64,000 nt of DNA from JAFEBO01 sp044221315 (lineage in GTDB: Bacteria > Planctomycetota > Phycisphaerae > Phycisphaerales > UBA1924): assembly GCA_044221315.1 (NCBI GenBank), contig JBGAPK010000003.1, forward strand, positions 62,001 through 126,000. Direction: 5' to 3'. This document shows, one piece after another, positions 32,247-40,627 of this stretch. The notes under the pieces are model-generated. The model made no database searches. It was not told the DNA's origin and saw only the letters and a program-made list of their open reading frames with translations. Within the stretch, counting starts at the first letter, position 1, and every line of letters starts with the position of its first letter. A program made the position numbers and the translations under genes.

Positions 32247-35060
32247 ATGGCTCAGCCGCCCTCGAAACATTCCGCTTCCTTGGCCTCTGCGCTTTCGACC
32301 GACCCGGAATCCCAGCGACTGGCTCACTGCGATCCGAGCAAGGCGCCCTGGAAGCGCTGGGGTCCCTATCTCAGCGAGCGCCAATGGGGCACCGTGCGCG
32401 AGGACTACTCACGCGACGGCGACTGCTGGAACTCCTTGTCGCACGATCACGCCCGCAGCCGCGCGTACCGCTGGGGCGAAGACGGTCTGCTCGGCATCTC
32501 CGACGAGGAGTCTCGCCTCTGCTTCGCCCTCGCGCTTTGGAATGGCAAAGACCCGATCCTCAAGGAACGCCTCTTCGGTCTCACCGGCCCGGAGGGCAAT
32601 CACGGCGAAGACGTCAAGGAGCATTACTTCTACCTCGACTCCACGCCCACGCACTCGTATTTGAAGGCCCTGTACAAGTACCCCCAGTTGGAATTTCCTT
32701 ACGCACGGCTCGCCGATGAGAATCGCCGGCGCGGGCGAGACGCTCGAGAGTTTGAACTCAGCGACACCGACGTCTTTGAAGCCGATCGATACTGGGACAT
32801 CCAGGTCGAATACGCCAAGGCCGCGCCCGAAGATGTCTACATCCGCATGACCGTCTCCAACCGCGGACCCGACGCCGCCACGCTTCACCTTCTTCCCACT
32901 CTCTGGTTCCGAAATACCTGGTCCTGGGGCTGCGGCCCTTCCGGCACCGACTCGTGCAGCATCAAACCGGTGCTGAAGGCCAATGGAGAGCGCGGTCTCA
33001 CCGCTACCCACGAGGAACTCGGCCGCTATGTACTGCAGGTGGACACCGGTCCCGACTCCAAGTCCCCCACCATTCTCTTCACCGACAACATCTCGAATAG
33101 CGAGCGCCTCTGGGGTGTTCCGAGCGAGGCGCCGTATCGCAAGGACGCCTTCCACCGGCGGGTAGTGAATGGCGATACGGATGCCGTCAATCCGATGCCG
33201 ATGGGCACGAAAGCTGCGGCGTGGTACACGCTCACCGTCGCTCCCGGCGCGACCGTGATCGTTCGTGCCCGGCTTGTCAAGTCCCAGACCGCCAGGGCTG
33301 AACAGCTCGATCGCGCTCAATCCGACCGCGTCTTCGCCGACAGGATTCGAGAAGCGGACGAGTTCTACAGCGCGCCGCCACGCCGCCACGATCTCTTGCC
33401 CAAGCCCGAGCGAGTCGTCGCACGCCAGGCCGCCGCAGGACTCCTCTGGAGCAAGCAGTTCTATTACTTTGACATCCCGCAGTGGATTCACGGCGACCCC
33501 AGCCAACCCAATCCGCCCGAATCGCGCAAGCGCGGGCGCAACGCCGACTGGTTGCACCTCAACAACAAAGACGTCATCTCGATGCCCGACAAATGGGAGT
33601 ACCCCTGGTACGCGGCGTGGGACCTCGCCTTCCAGATGATCCCTTTCGCCCGCCTTGATCCGCAATTCGCCAAGGATCAGCTGGTACTGCTCCTACGCGA
33701 GTGGTACATGCATCCGAGCGGACAGCTCCCCGCGTACGAGTTCGCGTTTGGCGACGTCAATCCACCTGTTCACGCTTGGGCGGTTTGGCGCGTTTATAAG
33801 ATGACTGGTCAGAAGGGGCAGCGGGATCGGCTCTTCCTCGGCCGCTGTTTCCAGAAACTCCTGCTCAACTTCAACTGGTGGGTCAATCGCAAAGACCCCT
33901 CCGGGAAGAACCTGTTTTCCGGTGGATTCCTCGGACTTGACAACATCGGCGTCTTTGACCGCTCCCGCCCACTCCCGACCGGCGGCCACCTCGAACAGGC
34001 GGACGGCACCGCGTGGATGGCCTTCTACTGCGGCACGATGCTGAGCATGGCCCTCGAACTGGCACGCGAAGATCCGGCGTATGAGGACATCGCTACCAAG
34101 TTCTTCGAGCACTTCATCGCCATCACCGACGCCATGAACACGCTCGGCGGCTCCGGCCTCTGGAATGAGCAGGACGGCTTCTATTACGACCAGATCCGCA
34201 TGGGCGATCAGGTCACCCAGCTCCAGGTGCGTTCTCTCGTCGGGATCATCCCATTGCTCGCCGTCGAAGTCCTGGAAAGCGACACCATCGATCGCCTTCC
34301 AGATTTCAAGTGCCGCATGGAGTGGTTTCTCAAGTACCGTAAGGACCTGCCCTGGGCGGAGACGCTCGCGGGTTCTCACGATGGAGATCAGGAATCATGT
34401 TCCGCAGCGAGCTCGCACCGCCTGCTCGCGATTCCGTCCAAAGATCGCCTGGCGCGCGTCGTGAAGTACTTGCTCTCTGAATCCGAATTCCTTTCACCCT
34501 TTGGCGTTCGCTCCGTTTCCAAACACCATCAAGCCAATCCATACATCTTCCGCGTCGGAAACGAGGAGCACCGCGTCGACTATTGCCCCGGTGAATCCAA
34601 CACCTCGCTGTTCGGCGGCAACTCCAATTGGCGCGGCCCGATCTGGTTCCCCCTCAATTTTCTCATCATCGAGGCCCTCGAGCGGTACCACCACTACTAC
34701 GGCGACGATCTCACCGTTGAAGGGCCGGGCGGACGCGAATTCACGCTCAAGGCAGCCGCCGACGAAATCCGCCAACGCCTGATCCGACTTTTCGTGCCAG
34801 GTTCCGGCGGCGCCCGTCCCTGCCACGCTGGTGAGGAACGCTTCGCCAAAGACCCGCACTGGAAGGACCTTGTCTATTTCCACGAGCACTTTCACGCCGA
34901 CGACGGGCGCGGTCTGGGCGCGACCCACCAAACCGGCTGGACCGCCCTCATTACCGAGATTCTCCGCGCAAATCAAGCCCCGACTCACAGCCACGCAAAC
35001 ACTCCCGCGGCATCTCAGGTCGTGACCCCTCGTTCACGCTCGGCTGTCGGCGCTGCCTAG
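32247..35060 (+). CDS. MGH1-like glycoside hydrolase (GH63-related), copy 1
   Basis: A 937-aa predicted glucosidase/mannosylglycerate hydrolase-like enzyme with an (alpha/alpha)6 catalytic domain in the C-terminal part. Markers are KWEYPWYAAWDLAFQMIPFA, FGDVNPPVHAWAVWRVY, GFLGLDNIGVFDRSRPLPTG, LWNEQDGFYYDQIR, and GNSNWRGPIWFPLNFLIIEA. The E and D in WNEQDGFYYD are plausible catalytic-region residues of the family. It is cytosolic, without a signal peptide. A close paralogue is at 51089-53890. Confidence 0.9.
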   Translation: MAQPPSKHSASLASALSTDPESQRLAHCDPSKAPWKRWGPYLSERQWGTVREDYSRDGDCWNSLSHDHARSRAYRWGEDGLLGISDEESRLCFALALWNGKDPILKERLFGLTGPEGNHGEDVKEHYFYLDSTPTHSYLKALYKYPQLEFPYARLADENRRRGRDAREFELSDTDVFEADRYWDIQVEYAKAAPEDVYIRMTVSNRGPDAATLHLLPTLWFRNTWSWGCGPSGTDSCSIKPVLKANGERGLTATHEELGRYVLQVDTGPDSKSPTILFTDNISNSERLWGVPSEAPYRKDAFHRRVVNGDTDAVNPMPMGTKAAAWYTLTVAPGATVIVRARLVKSQTARAEQLDRAQSDRVFADRIREADEFYSAPPRRHDLLPKPERVVARQAAAGLLWSKQFYYFDIPQWIHGDPSQPNPPESRKRGRNADWLHLNNKDVISMPDKWEYPWYAAWDLAFQMIPFARLDPQFAKDQLVLLLREWYMHPSGQLPAYEFAFGDVNPPVHAWAVWRVYKMTGQKGQRDRLFLGRCFQKLLLNFNWWVNRKDPSGKNLFSGGFLGLDNIGVFDRSRPLPTGGHLEQADGTAWMAFYCGTMLSMALELAREDPAYEDIATKFFEHFIAITDAMNTLGGSGLWNEQDGFYYDQIRMGDQVTQLQVRSLVGIIPLLAVEVLESDTIDRLPDFKCRMEWFLKYRKDLPWAETLAGSHDGDQESCSAASSHRLLAIPSKDRLARVVKYLLSESEFLSPFGVRSVSKHHQANPYIFRVGNEEHRVDYCPGESNTSLFGGNSNWRGPIWFPLNFLIIEALERYHHYYGDDLTVEGPGGREFTLKAAADEIRQRLIRLFVPGSGGARPCHAGEERFAKDPHWKDLVYFHEHFHADDGRGLGATHQTGWTALITEILRANQAPTHSHANTPAASQVVTPRSRSAVGAA

Positions 35061-35089
35061 GTGCTGGGCAGCCCGCCAGGAGAGAATCC

Positions 35090-35797
35090 ATGAAGTCGCC
35101 ACGGCTGTTGATTACCGCTGGTCCCACCCACGAACCAATTGACTCGGTGCGCTTCGTTGGCAACCGGTCTTCTGGCCGTATGGGCATCGCGCTAGCCGAG
35201 GCGGCCATCGCCCGTGGCTGGTCGGTCACCCTGCTCCTTGGCCCCGCCACTTCCGAACCCAGCGACGCCGCGATTGATGTCGTGCGGTTTCGGACTTGTG
35301 CCGACCTGCAATCGCTTCTGCAGGCCCACGCGCCCAAGGCCGACGTTCTCGTCATGGCCGCGGCCGTCGCCGACTACCGGCCCAAGCCCAACCCCGCAAT
35401 GTCCGGCGGCAAGTTCCGCCGCACCGATGCTCCGCTCATCCTCGAACTCGAACCAACTCCAGATCTGCTTGCGGGGATTTCAAAGACACGGCGGCCCGAT
35501 CAACTCTTCGTCGGCTTCGCCCTCGAACCCCGCAGAGAGCTCCTCGAATCCGCGCAACGAAAACTCGTCAAGAAGAAAGTGGACATGGTCGTCGGGAATC
35601 CGCTGGCAACCATGGATTCGGACACCGTCGAAGCAATGGTTCTCTTTAAGGACGGTCGGCGCGCGGATACCCCACGATTGATGACCAAGAGGTCCTTCGC
35701 TCCCTGGCTTCTTGATCTCGTGGCGGACGAACTCCCACGTATGTTGTCGACAAACGGACCAAGCGCGCCGTTCGCGCTCGCGACAACCGCCCGCTGA
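35090..35797 (+). CDS. coaB: Phosphopantothenate-cysteine ligase (stand-alone CoaB)
   Basis: A 235-aa protein with the CoaB core ITAGPTHEPIDSVRFVGNRS and SSGRMGIALAEAA, VMAAAVADYRP, and FALEPRRELLESAQRKLVKKK, followed by the VGNPLATMDSD nucleotide-binding element. It links cysteine to 4'-phosphopantothenate. The CoaC domain is separate at 9528-10190. It sits inside the accessory cluster between the glucosidase and the GlcG/HbpS-like gene, so it is unusually placed. Confidence 0.93.
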   Translation: MKSPRLLITAGPTHEPIDSVRFVGNRSSGRMGIALAEAAIARGWSVTLLLGPATSEPSDAAIDVVRFRTCADLQSLLQAHAPKADVLVMAAAVADYRPKPNPAMSGGKFRRTDAPLILELEPTPDLLAGISKTRRPDQLFVGFALEPRRELLESAQRKLVKKKVDMVVGNPLATMDSDTVEAMVLFKDGRRADTPRLMTKRSFAPWLLDLVADELPRMLSTNGPSAPFALATTAR

Positions 35798-35816
35798 GGT
35801 TCGCTTGCCATTCCCC

Positions 35817-35842
35817 AACGGCGGCCGCCTTCGGCCGCCGTT
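35817..35842 (+). terminator. Hairpin after coaB
   Basis: Arms AACGGCGGCCG and CGGCCGCCGTT (11 bp) with a 4-nt loop CCTT, 20 bp after the coaB stop. It is followed by GTCATTTC rather than a clear T-run, so termination is likely but not certain. Confidence 0.5.
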
Positions 35843-35946
35843 GTCATTTCGTCAAGCGGTGTCGGCCGGCCGCGTGCGAAATGCGCGACACCATCAACGC
35901 TGCCGGGCATCGCATGAAGCACACAAGCCACCTCAAAGGAACACCC

Positions 35947-36498
35947 ATGAAGAACAGCGTCCTCATCATCGCCGCCGGAACAGTCGTCGCCTCTGTCGGC
36001 GCACTTGCCTGGACGGCGCAGGTCTCCGCAACCTCTGAGCCCGCATCCTGTTGCACGTCCGGAGCCGATTCCGCCATCTCAACCAAGCCCGCCCTCACAC
36101 TCGAGGGCGCCAATCGCGTTCTCGCGGCGGCGATCGCCGAGGCCGGCAAGAGAAATGCCGGAGGCGCCATCGCCGTCGTTGACGACGGCGGCAACCTGAT
36201 CGCCCTCCAGCGTCTTGATGGCACGTTCGCCGCAGGCTCGGAAGTCTCGATCGGCAAGGCCAGAACCGCGGCGCTGTTCCAGAAGGCCACGCGGCTTTTC
36301 GAAGAATCCATCAACAAGGGACGCACCGCCCTTGTCGGCGTCAGCGCCCTGACGCCTCTGCAGGGCGGCATTCCGATCGAATACAACGGCACCGTGATCG
36401 GCGCGATCGGCGTCAGCGGCGCTCACTCTCAGGGAGAGGACGAGGAAATCGCGATCGCCGGCGCGAGCGCTGTTTCCAATGCCGTCGCCAAGCAATGA
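35947..36498 (+). CDS. GlcG/HbpS-like protein, probably exported
   Basis: A 183-aa protein beginning MKNSVLIIAAGTVVASVGAL, a signal or anchor. The domain reads LTLEGANRVLAAAIAEAGKR, GGAIAVVDDGGNLIALQRLD, and IGKARTAALFQKATRLFEES, the GlcG/HbpS (DUF336) pattern. Members are heme-binding or linked to glycolate and glucose operons. ATG 35947 has an AAAGGA Shine-Dalgarno; an in-frame start at 35881 is an alternative. A plausible exported heme or small-molecule binder. Confidence 0.85.
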   Translation: MKNSVLIIAAGTVVASVGALAWTAQVSATSEPASCCTSGADSAISTKPALTLEGANRVLAAAIAEAGKRNAGGAIAVVDDGGNLIALQRLDGTFAAGSEVSIGKARTAALFQKATRLFEESINKGRTALVGVSALTPLQGGIPIEYNGTVIGAIGVSGAHSQGEDEEIAIAGASAVSNAVAKQ

Positions 36499-36544
36499 CC
36501 AGTTCGTCGCATCTCTACACAACCGGCCCTCAAGGAACTAGCCA

Positions 36545-37462
36545 ATGAACACCTCTCTGAACTTGAGCCGCAACGTTCTCGCGGTCTCGCTTCTGCTCGC
36601 CGCGGGAGCTTTTTCCGGCTGCGAAAGCGGCCCCGGTCGTTGCGTCGGCACCCAGAACGCCACGCAATCGCCCGCTGCGAAGAACCTATTGAACCTCGAC
36701 AAGGATGGAGTCGCGATCCAGGGCTACGACCCGGTTGCGTTCTTTACCGATTCCAAGCCCGTGGAAGGTAATCCGTCCATCCGATCCACATACAACGGCG
36801 CTCTGTATTACTTCGCCTCCGCTGAGCACAAGGCAAGCTTCGACGCAAACCCGCAAAAATACACTCCGCAGTTCGGGGGTTACTGCGCGTACGCGGCCTC
36901 GATTGACACCATCTCGCCAATCGACCCAAAGTACTGGGAGATTGTCGACGGGCGTCTGCTTCTCCAGCACAACCAACGCGCGTGGGGCGCCTGGCACAAG
37001 GATGCCACCGGTAACCTCGTCAAGGCCGACAAAAACTGGCCCGGGATCGTTGATCGCGAAGGTTCGGAACCTCGCTACCTCGTCAACATTGACGAGACCG
37101 GCGTCGCTCTCGGCGGCTACGACCCAACCTCCTATTTCCTCGACGCCAAGCCACGCAAGGGCGACCCCTCGCTCGCCCGCACGTTCCAGGGCGCTACCTA
37201 CTACTTCGTAGACGCGGATCACAAGAACGCCTTTGAAAAGAACCCAAGCAAATACTTGCCGCAGTTCGGTGGGTTCTGCGGCTACGCCGCGTCGATCAAC
37301 AAAGTCTCGCCCACCGACCCGGAGATCTGGCAGCTCGTGGACGGCAAGCTGGTTCTCCAGCACACTCCCGACGCGTACAAGCACTTCAACGAGAATCTGC
37401 CGCAGAGCTACGCCAAGGCCGAGCAGAACTGGCCGGGTCTGTCGCACCGGCGTTGTAACTGA
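36545..37462 (+). CDS. Lipoprotein with two YHS domains
   Basis: A 305-aa predicted lipoprotein; the lipobox is GAFSGC near residue 25. Two repeats of about 110 residues follow, each a YHS domain: GYDPVAFFTDSKPVEGNPSI...PQFGGYCAYA and GYDPTSYFLDAKPRKGDPSL...PQFGGFCGYA. Internal duplication is evident. Conserved Tyr, His and Cys could bind metal. It is preceded by the GlcG-like gene and followed by the lactonase. Confidence 0.87.
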   Translation: MNTSLNLSRNVLAVSLLLAAGAFSGCESGPGRCVGTQNATQSPAAKNLLNLDKDGVAIQGYDPVAFFTDSKPVEGNPSIRSTYNGALYYFASAEHKASFDANPQKYTPQFGGYCAYAASIDTISPIDPKYWEIVDGRLLLQHNQRAWGAWHKDATGNLVKADKNWPGIVDREGSEPRYLVNIDETGVALGGYDPTSYFLDAKPRKGDPSLARTFQGATYYFVDADHKNAFEKNPSKYLPQFGGFCGYAASINKVSPTDPEIWQLVDGKLVLQHTPDAYKHFNENLPQSYAKAEQNWPGLSHRRCN

Positions 37463-37545
37463 GCCGCAGCACCCTCCACTGTTCCTCCTCTCCCCCAAGC
37501 GGGCGGCGTGTGAACGCACCCGCACCGCTTTTCCCGAGCCCACTC

Positions 37546-39192
37546 ATGCGATATATCTCCCCCGCCGCCATGCTCCTGTTGTCCCTTGTGGCGCAAGCAC
37601 GTCCCTCTCAATCTCCCCCACTACCCGACGCTGTCGTCGACTTGCGCACAGAGAGCTCCGCGGGAATTACCCAGGCGCGGTGGCGCTTCGTGGAAGCACG
37701 CGTCGTGGACGCCGAAAACCGCGCCCCGGGTGCGGACCTCAAACCCAGCGGTGCACCCGTCTCGACGCGCGACATATCCCCGCGTTTCGGCAGCCCGGAC
37801 TTTGACAGTGCGGCGTGGATCGACGTCTCGCCGGACGCACTCGAACTTCGCCGCACCGGCGGCAAACTTGCCTTCGGGTGGTACCGAGTCTCTTTGGCCA
37901 TCCCTCAGACCATTGGCGACTTCTCAACCAACGGATGCTCCGTCGTTCTTGAAATCACGGCCGATGACTATTCCGAAGTCTGGGTCGATGGCCGCCAGCA
38001 ACAGACCGTCGGCGCTTCCGGCTCCGGCGTAATCCGCGGTTGGAACGCACCGCAGCGGGTCGTCATCGATACCAATGCCTCGCCCGGCGCGACTCACGAC
38101 ATCGCGGTTTTCGTTGCCAACGGCCCTCTCTCCAGTCCGCCTTCCAATTACATCTGGATTCGCTCCGCGACCCTCGACTTCTACAAACCCGGTCGTCTCG
38201 CTGGCGCTCAGCTTGTCGAATCCACCATCACACGTAAGAAACCTGCGTTTGACGCGATCCTCCCACGTGGGACACAAATCGAGCGCATCGCGGACGGCTT
38301 CGCGTTCACCGAAGGCCCGGTCTGGGTGCCGCAGATTCACGATGCCCGCTACGGCGGAGGTGGCCCCGGCGGATACCTCCTCTTCAGCGATCCCAACAAG
38401 AACGTCATTCATCGCTGGGATCCATCCAGCGGCGAAGTTTCCGTCTTCCGCGCCAAGAGCGGCTATACCGGTCTCAACGGCGCCAACATCGGCGAATACC
38501 ACCAACCCGGCTCCAACGGTCTCACACTGGATCCCCAGGGCCGTCTCACCATTTGCGAGCATGGCAACCGTCGCATCACACGCCTCGAACCCAATGGCGC
38601 CATCACCGTTCTCGCCGATCGATACAAAGACAAGCGACTGAACAGTCCCAATGACCTCGTCTACCGCTCCGACGGTACTCTCTACTTCACCGACCCGCCC
38701 TACGGCCTTCCCAAGGTCTACGACGATCCACGGAAGGAGCTCCCGTATTCCGGCGTCTACTGCCTCTACAACGGCCAGCTCAAACTCGTCTCGACCGACC
38801 TCAAAGGACCCAATGGCCTCGCATTCAGTCCCGACGAGAAGTACCTCTACGTCGACAATTGGGACGAGCAGAAGAAGGTCATCCTCCGATACGAAGTCTC
38901 CCCAAGCGGCGAACTCTCTAATCCCTTCGTCTTTGTCGACCTCACTTCGATCCAGAGCGAAATCTGTTTCGACGGGCTCAAGGTCGACTCAATCGGCAAC
39001 GTCTTCGTCTCCGGCCCCGGCGGCATCTGGGTGTTCGACGCATCGGGCCAACACCTCGGAACATTCTCTCCTCCCGAACTGCCCGCCAATTTCGCATTCG
39101 GCGATGATGATGGACGCACGCTTTACATGACCGCACGCACGGGCGTCTATCGGGTTCGCCTGCCCGTTTCAGGAATCGGACCGCGGCAGTAA
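37546..39192 (+). CDS. Exported SMP-30/gluconolactonase family protein
   Basis: A 548-aa exported protein. A signal-like N-terminus (ISPAAMLLLSLVAQA) is followed by a beta-sandwich region of about 180 aa and a six-bladed propeller of the SMP-30/regucalcin type (FTEGPVWVPQIHDARYGG, FSDPNKNVIHRWDPSSGEVS, NGLAFSPDEKYLYVDNWDEQ). The enzyme family hydrolyses lactones such as gluconolactone in the presence of divalent metal. Start 37546 (MRYIS) is preferred; a GTG at 37510 is possible. Confidence 0.87.
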   Translation: MRYISPAAMLLLSLVAQARPSQSPPLPDAVVDLRTESSAGITQARWRFVEARVVDAENRAPGADLKPSGAPVSTRDISPRFGSPDFDSAAWIDVSPDALELRRTGGKLAFGWYRVSLAIPQTIGDFSTNGCSVVLEITADDYSEVWVDGRQQQTVGASGSGVIRGWNAPQRVVIDTNASPGATHDIAVFVANGPLSSPPSNYIWIRSATLDFYKPGRLAGAQLVESTITRKKPAFDAILPRGTQIERIADGFAFTEGPVWVPQIHDARYGGGGPGGYLLFSDPNKNVIHRWDPSSGEVSVFRAKSGYTGLNGANIGEYHQPGSNGLTLDPQGRLTICEHGNRRITRLEPNGAITVLADRYKDKRLNSPNDLVYRSDGTLYFTDPPYGLPKVYDDPRKELPYSGVYCLYNGQLKLVSTDLKGPNGLAFSPDEKYLYVDNWDEQKKVILRYEVSPSGELSNPFVFVDLTSIQSEICFDGLKVDSIGNVFVSGPGGIWVFDASGQHLGTFSPPELPANFAFGDDDGRTLYMTARTGVYRVRLPVSGIGPRQ

Positions 39193-39219
39193 CTCGAGTA
39201 GCGGAAAATCGTCTCGCGG

Positions 39220-39366
39220 ATGGGAAAGACCTTCATCATTAAGGGCATCAACCCCGGTACTGGCCGGGTGGTGCAGCTCACGCTTGTTGCGGCCTCCGCT
39301 GCCGAGGCAAAGACAGAGGCAGAGCTTGGGAAGCTGACCGTTCAGCCCGCACCAGATTCAGACTGA
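39220..39366 (+). CDS. 48-aa hypothetical protein
   Basis: A 48-residue frame beginning MGKTFIIKGINPGTGRVVQL, with Ala/Glu-rich middle and Pro-Asp end. It ends 12 bp before the MOSC gene, suggesting co-transcription. No family is recognised with certainty; coding status rests on its position and its protein-like sequence. It is too short to reach a 60-residue length cut-off. Confidence 0.4.
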   Translation: MGKTFIIKGINPGTGRVVQLTLVAASAAEAKTEAELGKLTVQPAPDSD

Positions 39367-39378
39367 GACACCTCCCGC

Positions 39379-40056
39379 ATGCCTAGAACCACTCGCCCAG
39401 AAGTACCCCGCGTTGCATCTGTTCAAGTTGGACGCATCGCCCCGCTGGGCTGGCAGGGTGTGCCCAGCGGTTTCGTTAAGTCGGCCGTATCCGGCCCGGT
39501 GCGCGTCGCACTACTGAACCTCGAAGGAGACGAACAGGCGGACTTGACCGTGCACGGTGGCCCCGACAAGGCCGTGTATTTCTATCCCTCGGAGCACTAC
39601 CCCGACTGGATCCGCGACGTACCCCGCCATGAGCGGGCTCTCGTCGCCGGCGCGTTCGGCGAGAACATCACTTCGACCGGCCTCGACGAAAGCTCAATAT
39701 CAATCGGCGATGTCTTCCGCATCGGCTCGGCCGAAATGCAGGTCAGCCAACCGCGCCAGCCGTGCTTCAAACTCGGTCTGCGATTCGACGACAGCAGTCT
39801 CGGCCGGATCATGATGCAGACCGGCCGCACGGGCTGGTATGTGCGAGTGCTCACGCCGGGAGTTCTTCAGGCCGGCGACGAGATCGAATTGCTGCGCCGT
39901 CCGAATCCCGATTGGACGGTTTCGAGGTTCAATCGGTTTCTCTTGAATCGAAAATCTCCAAAGTCCGAAATCGCCGAATTGGCGGCACTGGAGGGATTGG
40001 CGGACGTGTGGAAGCAAGGACTCGAAGAATCCCTCGCCGACCCGCGCGAGCGCTGA
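39379..40056 (+). CDS. MOSC domain protein (YiiM-like)
   Basis: A 225-aa MOSC protein with VHGGPDKAVYFYPSEHYPDW, AGAFGENITSTGLDE, GDVFRIGSAEMQVSQPRQPC and a Cys in QPRQPCFKLG that fits the family's sulfur-handling cysteine. The C-terminal 60 aa resemble the helical 3-alpha domain. YiiM-like proteins use Moco-dependent or sulfur-carrier chemistry; the partner is unknown here. Confidence 0.9.
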   Translation: MPRTTRPEVPRVASVQVGRIAPLGWQGVPSGFVKSAVSGPVRVALLNLEGDEQADLTVHGGPDKAVYFYPSEHYPDWIRDVPRHERALVAGAFGENITSTGLDESSISIGDVFRIGSAEMQVSQPRQPCFKLGLRFDDSSLGRIMMQTGRTGWYVRVLTPGVLQAGDEIELLRRPNPDWTVSRFNRFLLNRKSPKSEIAELAALEGLADVWKQGLEESLADPRER

Positions 40057-40060
40057 CCAG

Positions 40061-40085
40061 CCCGGATGTGACCTTGACATCCGGG
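40061..40085 (+). terminator. Hairpin after MOSC gene
   Basis: Arms CCCGGATGT and ACATCCGGG (perfect 9 bp) around GACCTTG, starting 5 bp after the MOSC stop. No T-tract follows, so it may be a processing hairpin or weak terminator. Confidence 0.4.
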
Positions 40086-40266
40086 GCAGTCCGCGATCGA
40101 TGCAATGCTGCCGCTTTGTCGCGCTCGCCCCGTCGGCGGTCCAGTCGCTGGCTTTCCCGGCCGCGAGACCACAGGTGAAAGGCGCCCAACTCGCACGCCA
40201 CCGTCACACCGTTGGAGTACGACCAGGCGAGACGGATTAGTGATTCCTACCGACCCGATTTCGTCC

Positions 40267-40289
40267 TGAGACCCAAGCTGAGACCCAAA
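40267..40289. repeat. TGAGACCCAA unit pair
   Basis: TGAGACCCAAG (40267-40277), one base, then TGAGACCCAAA (40279-40289). Same unit as at 12334-12355 and 40507-40539. Confidence 0.6.
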
Positions 40290-40417
40290 TCTCGCGCTCA
40301 AGGTGGTAAAAACTCGTGGAGAATTGTCAACGCCTGCAACTGCACCAATTCGGCCCGTGGCAAGCAATTGAGACATAATTCCAGCTCTGACAGCAGCTTA
40401 CGAATATCAAGGCGGGA

Positions 40418-40439
40418 GAATCCCCCCCTCTCCGCTTTC
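40418..40439 (+). repeat. 22-nt direct repeat, copy 2 (tRNA-Ser 3' fragment)
   Basis: Exact match to 12150-12171: 17 nt of the tRNA-Ser(GCT) 3' end and five following bases, same orientation, without the rest of a tRNA. A 28.3-kb interval separates the two copies. Confidence 0.7.
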
Positions 40440-40506
40440 TTTGATCCCATGCCGGAGGCGCCTGTTCTCAGGCGTTTGCGAAGCGCCTTCAGGCGTCGAG
40501 CGGGGC

Positions 40507-40594
40507 TGAGAGCCAATTGAGACCAAATTGAGACCCAGGAACTGCCGCTTTCGGTAGCTTTCGTGTCTCGTTCGCTTCCGGGCTTCCCAATCCG
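40507..40594. repeat. Dispersed repeat with TGAGACC units, copy B
   Basis: Three degenerate 11-nt units (TGAGAGCCAAT, TGAGACCAAAT, TGAGACCCAGG), then AACTGCCGCTTTCGGTA and finally CTTCCCAATCCG. From 40518 it aligns with 12334-12411, about the same length and order with scattered substitutions. Confidence 0.6.
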
Positions 40595-40627
40595 CTCGGT
40601 TTCGTCCGCCGACCGGTCTCCCGAAAG

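Larger units (their letters stand above)
40057..40627. other. Gene-free repeat-bearing region
   Basis: About 570 bp between the MOSC gene and a VIT-like gene. No convincing coding sequence, but it contains a hairpin (40061-40085), TGAGACCCA-type repeats (40267-40289 and 40507-40594) and the 22-nt tRNA-Ser copy (40418-40439). It therefore looks like scar DNA of a mobile element. Confidence 0.65.
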
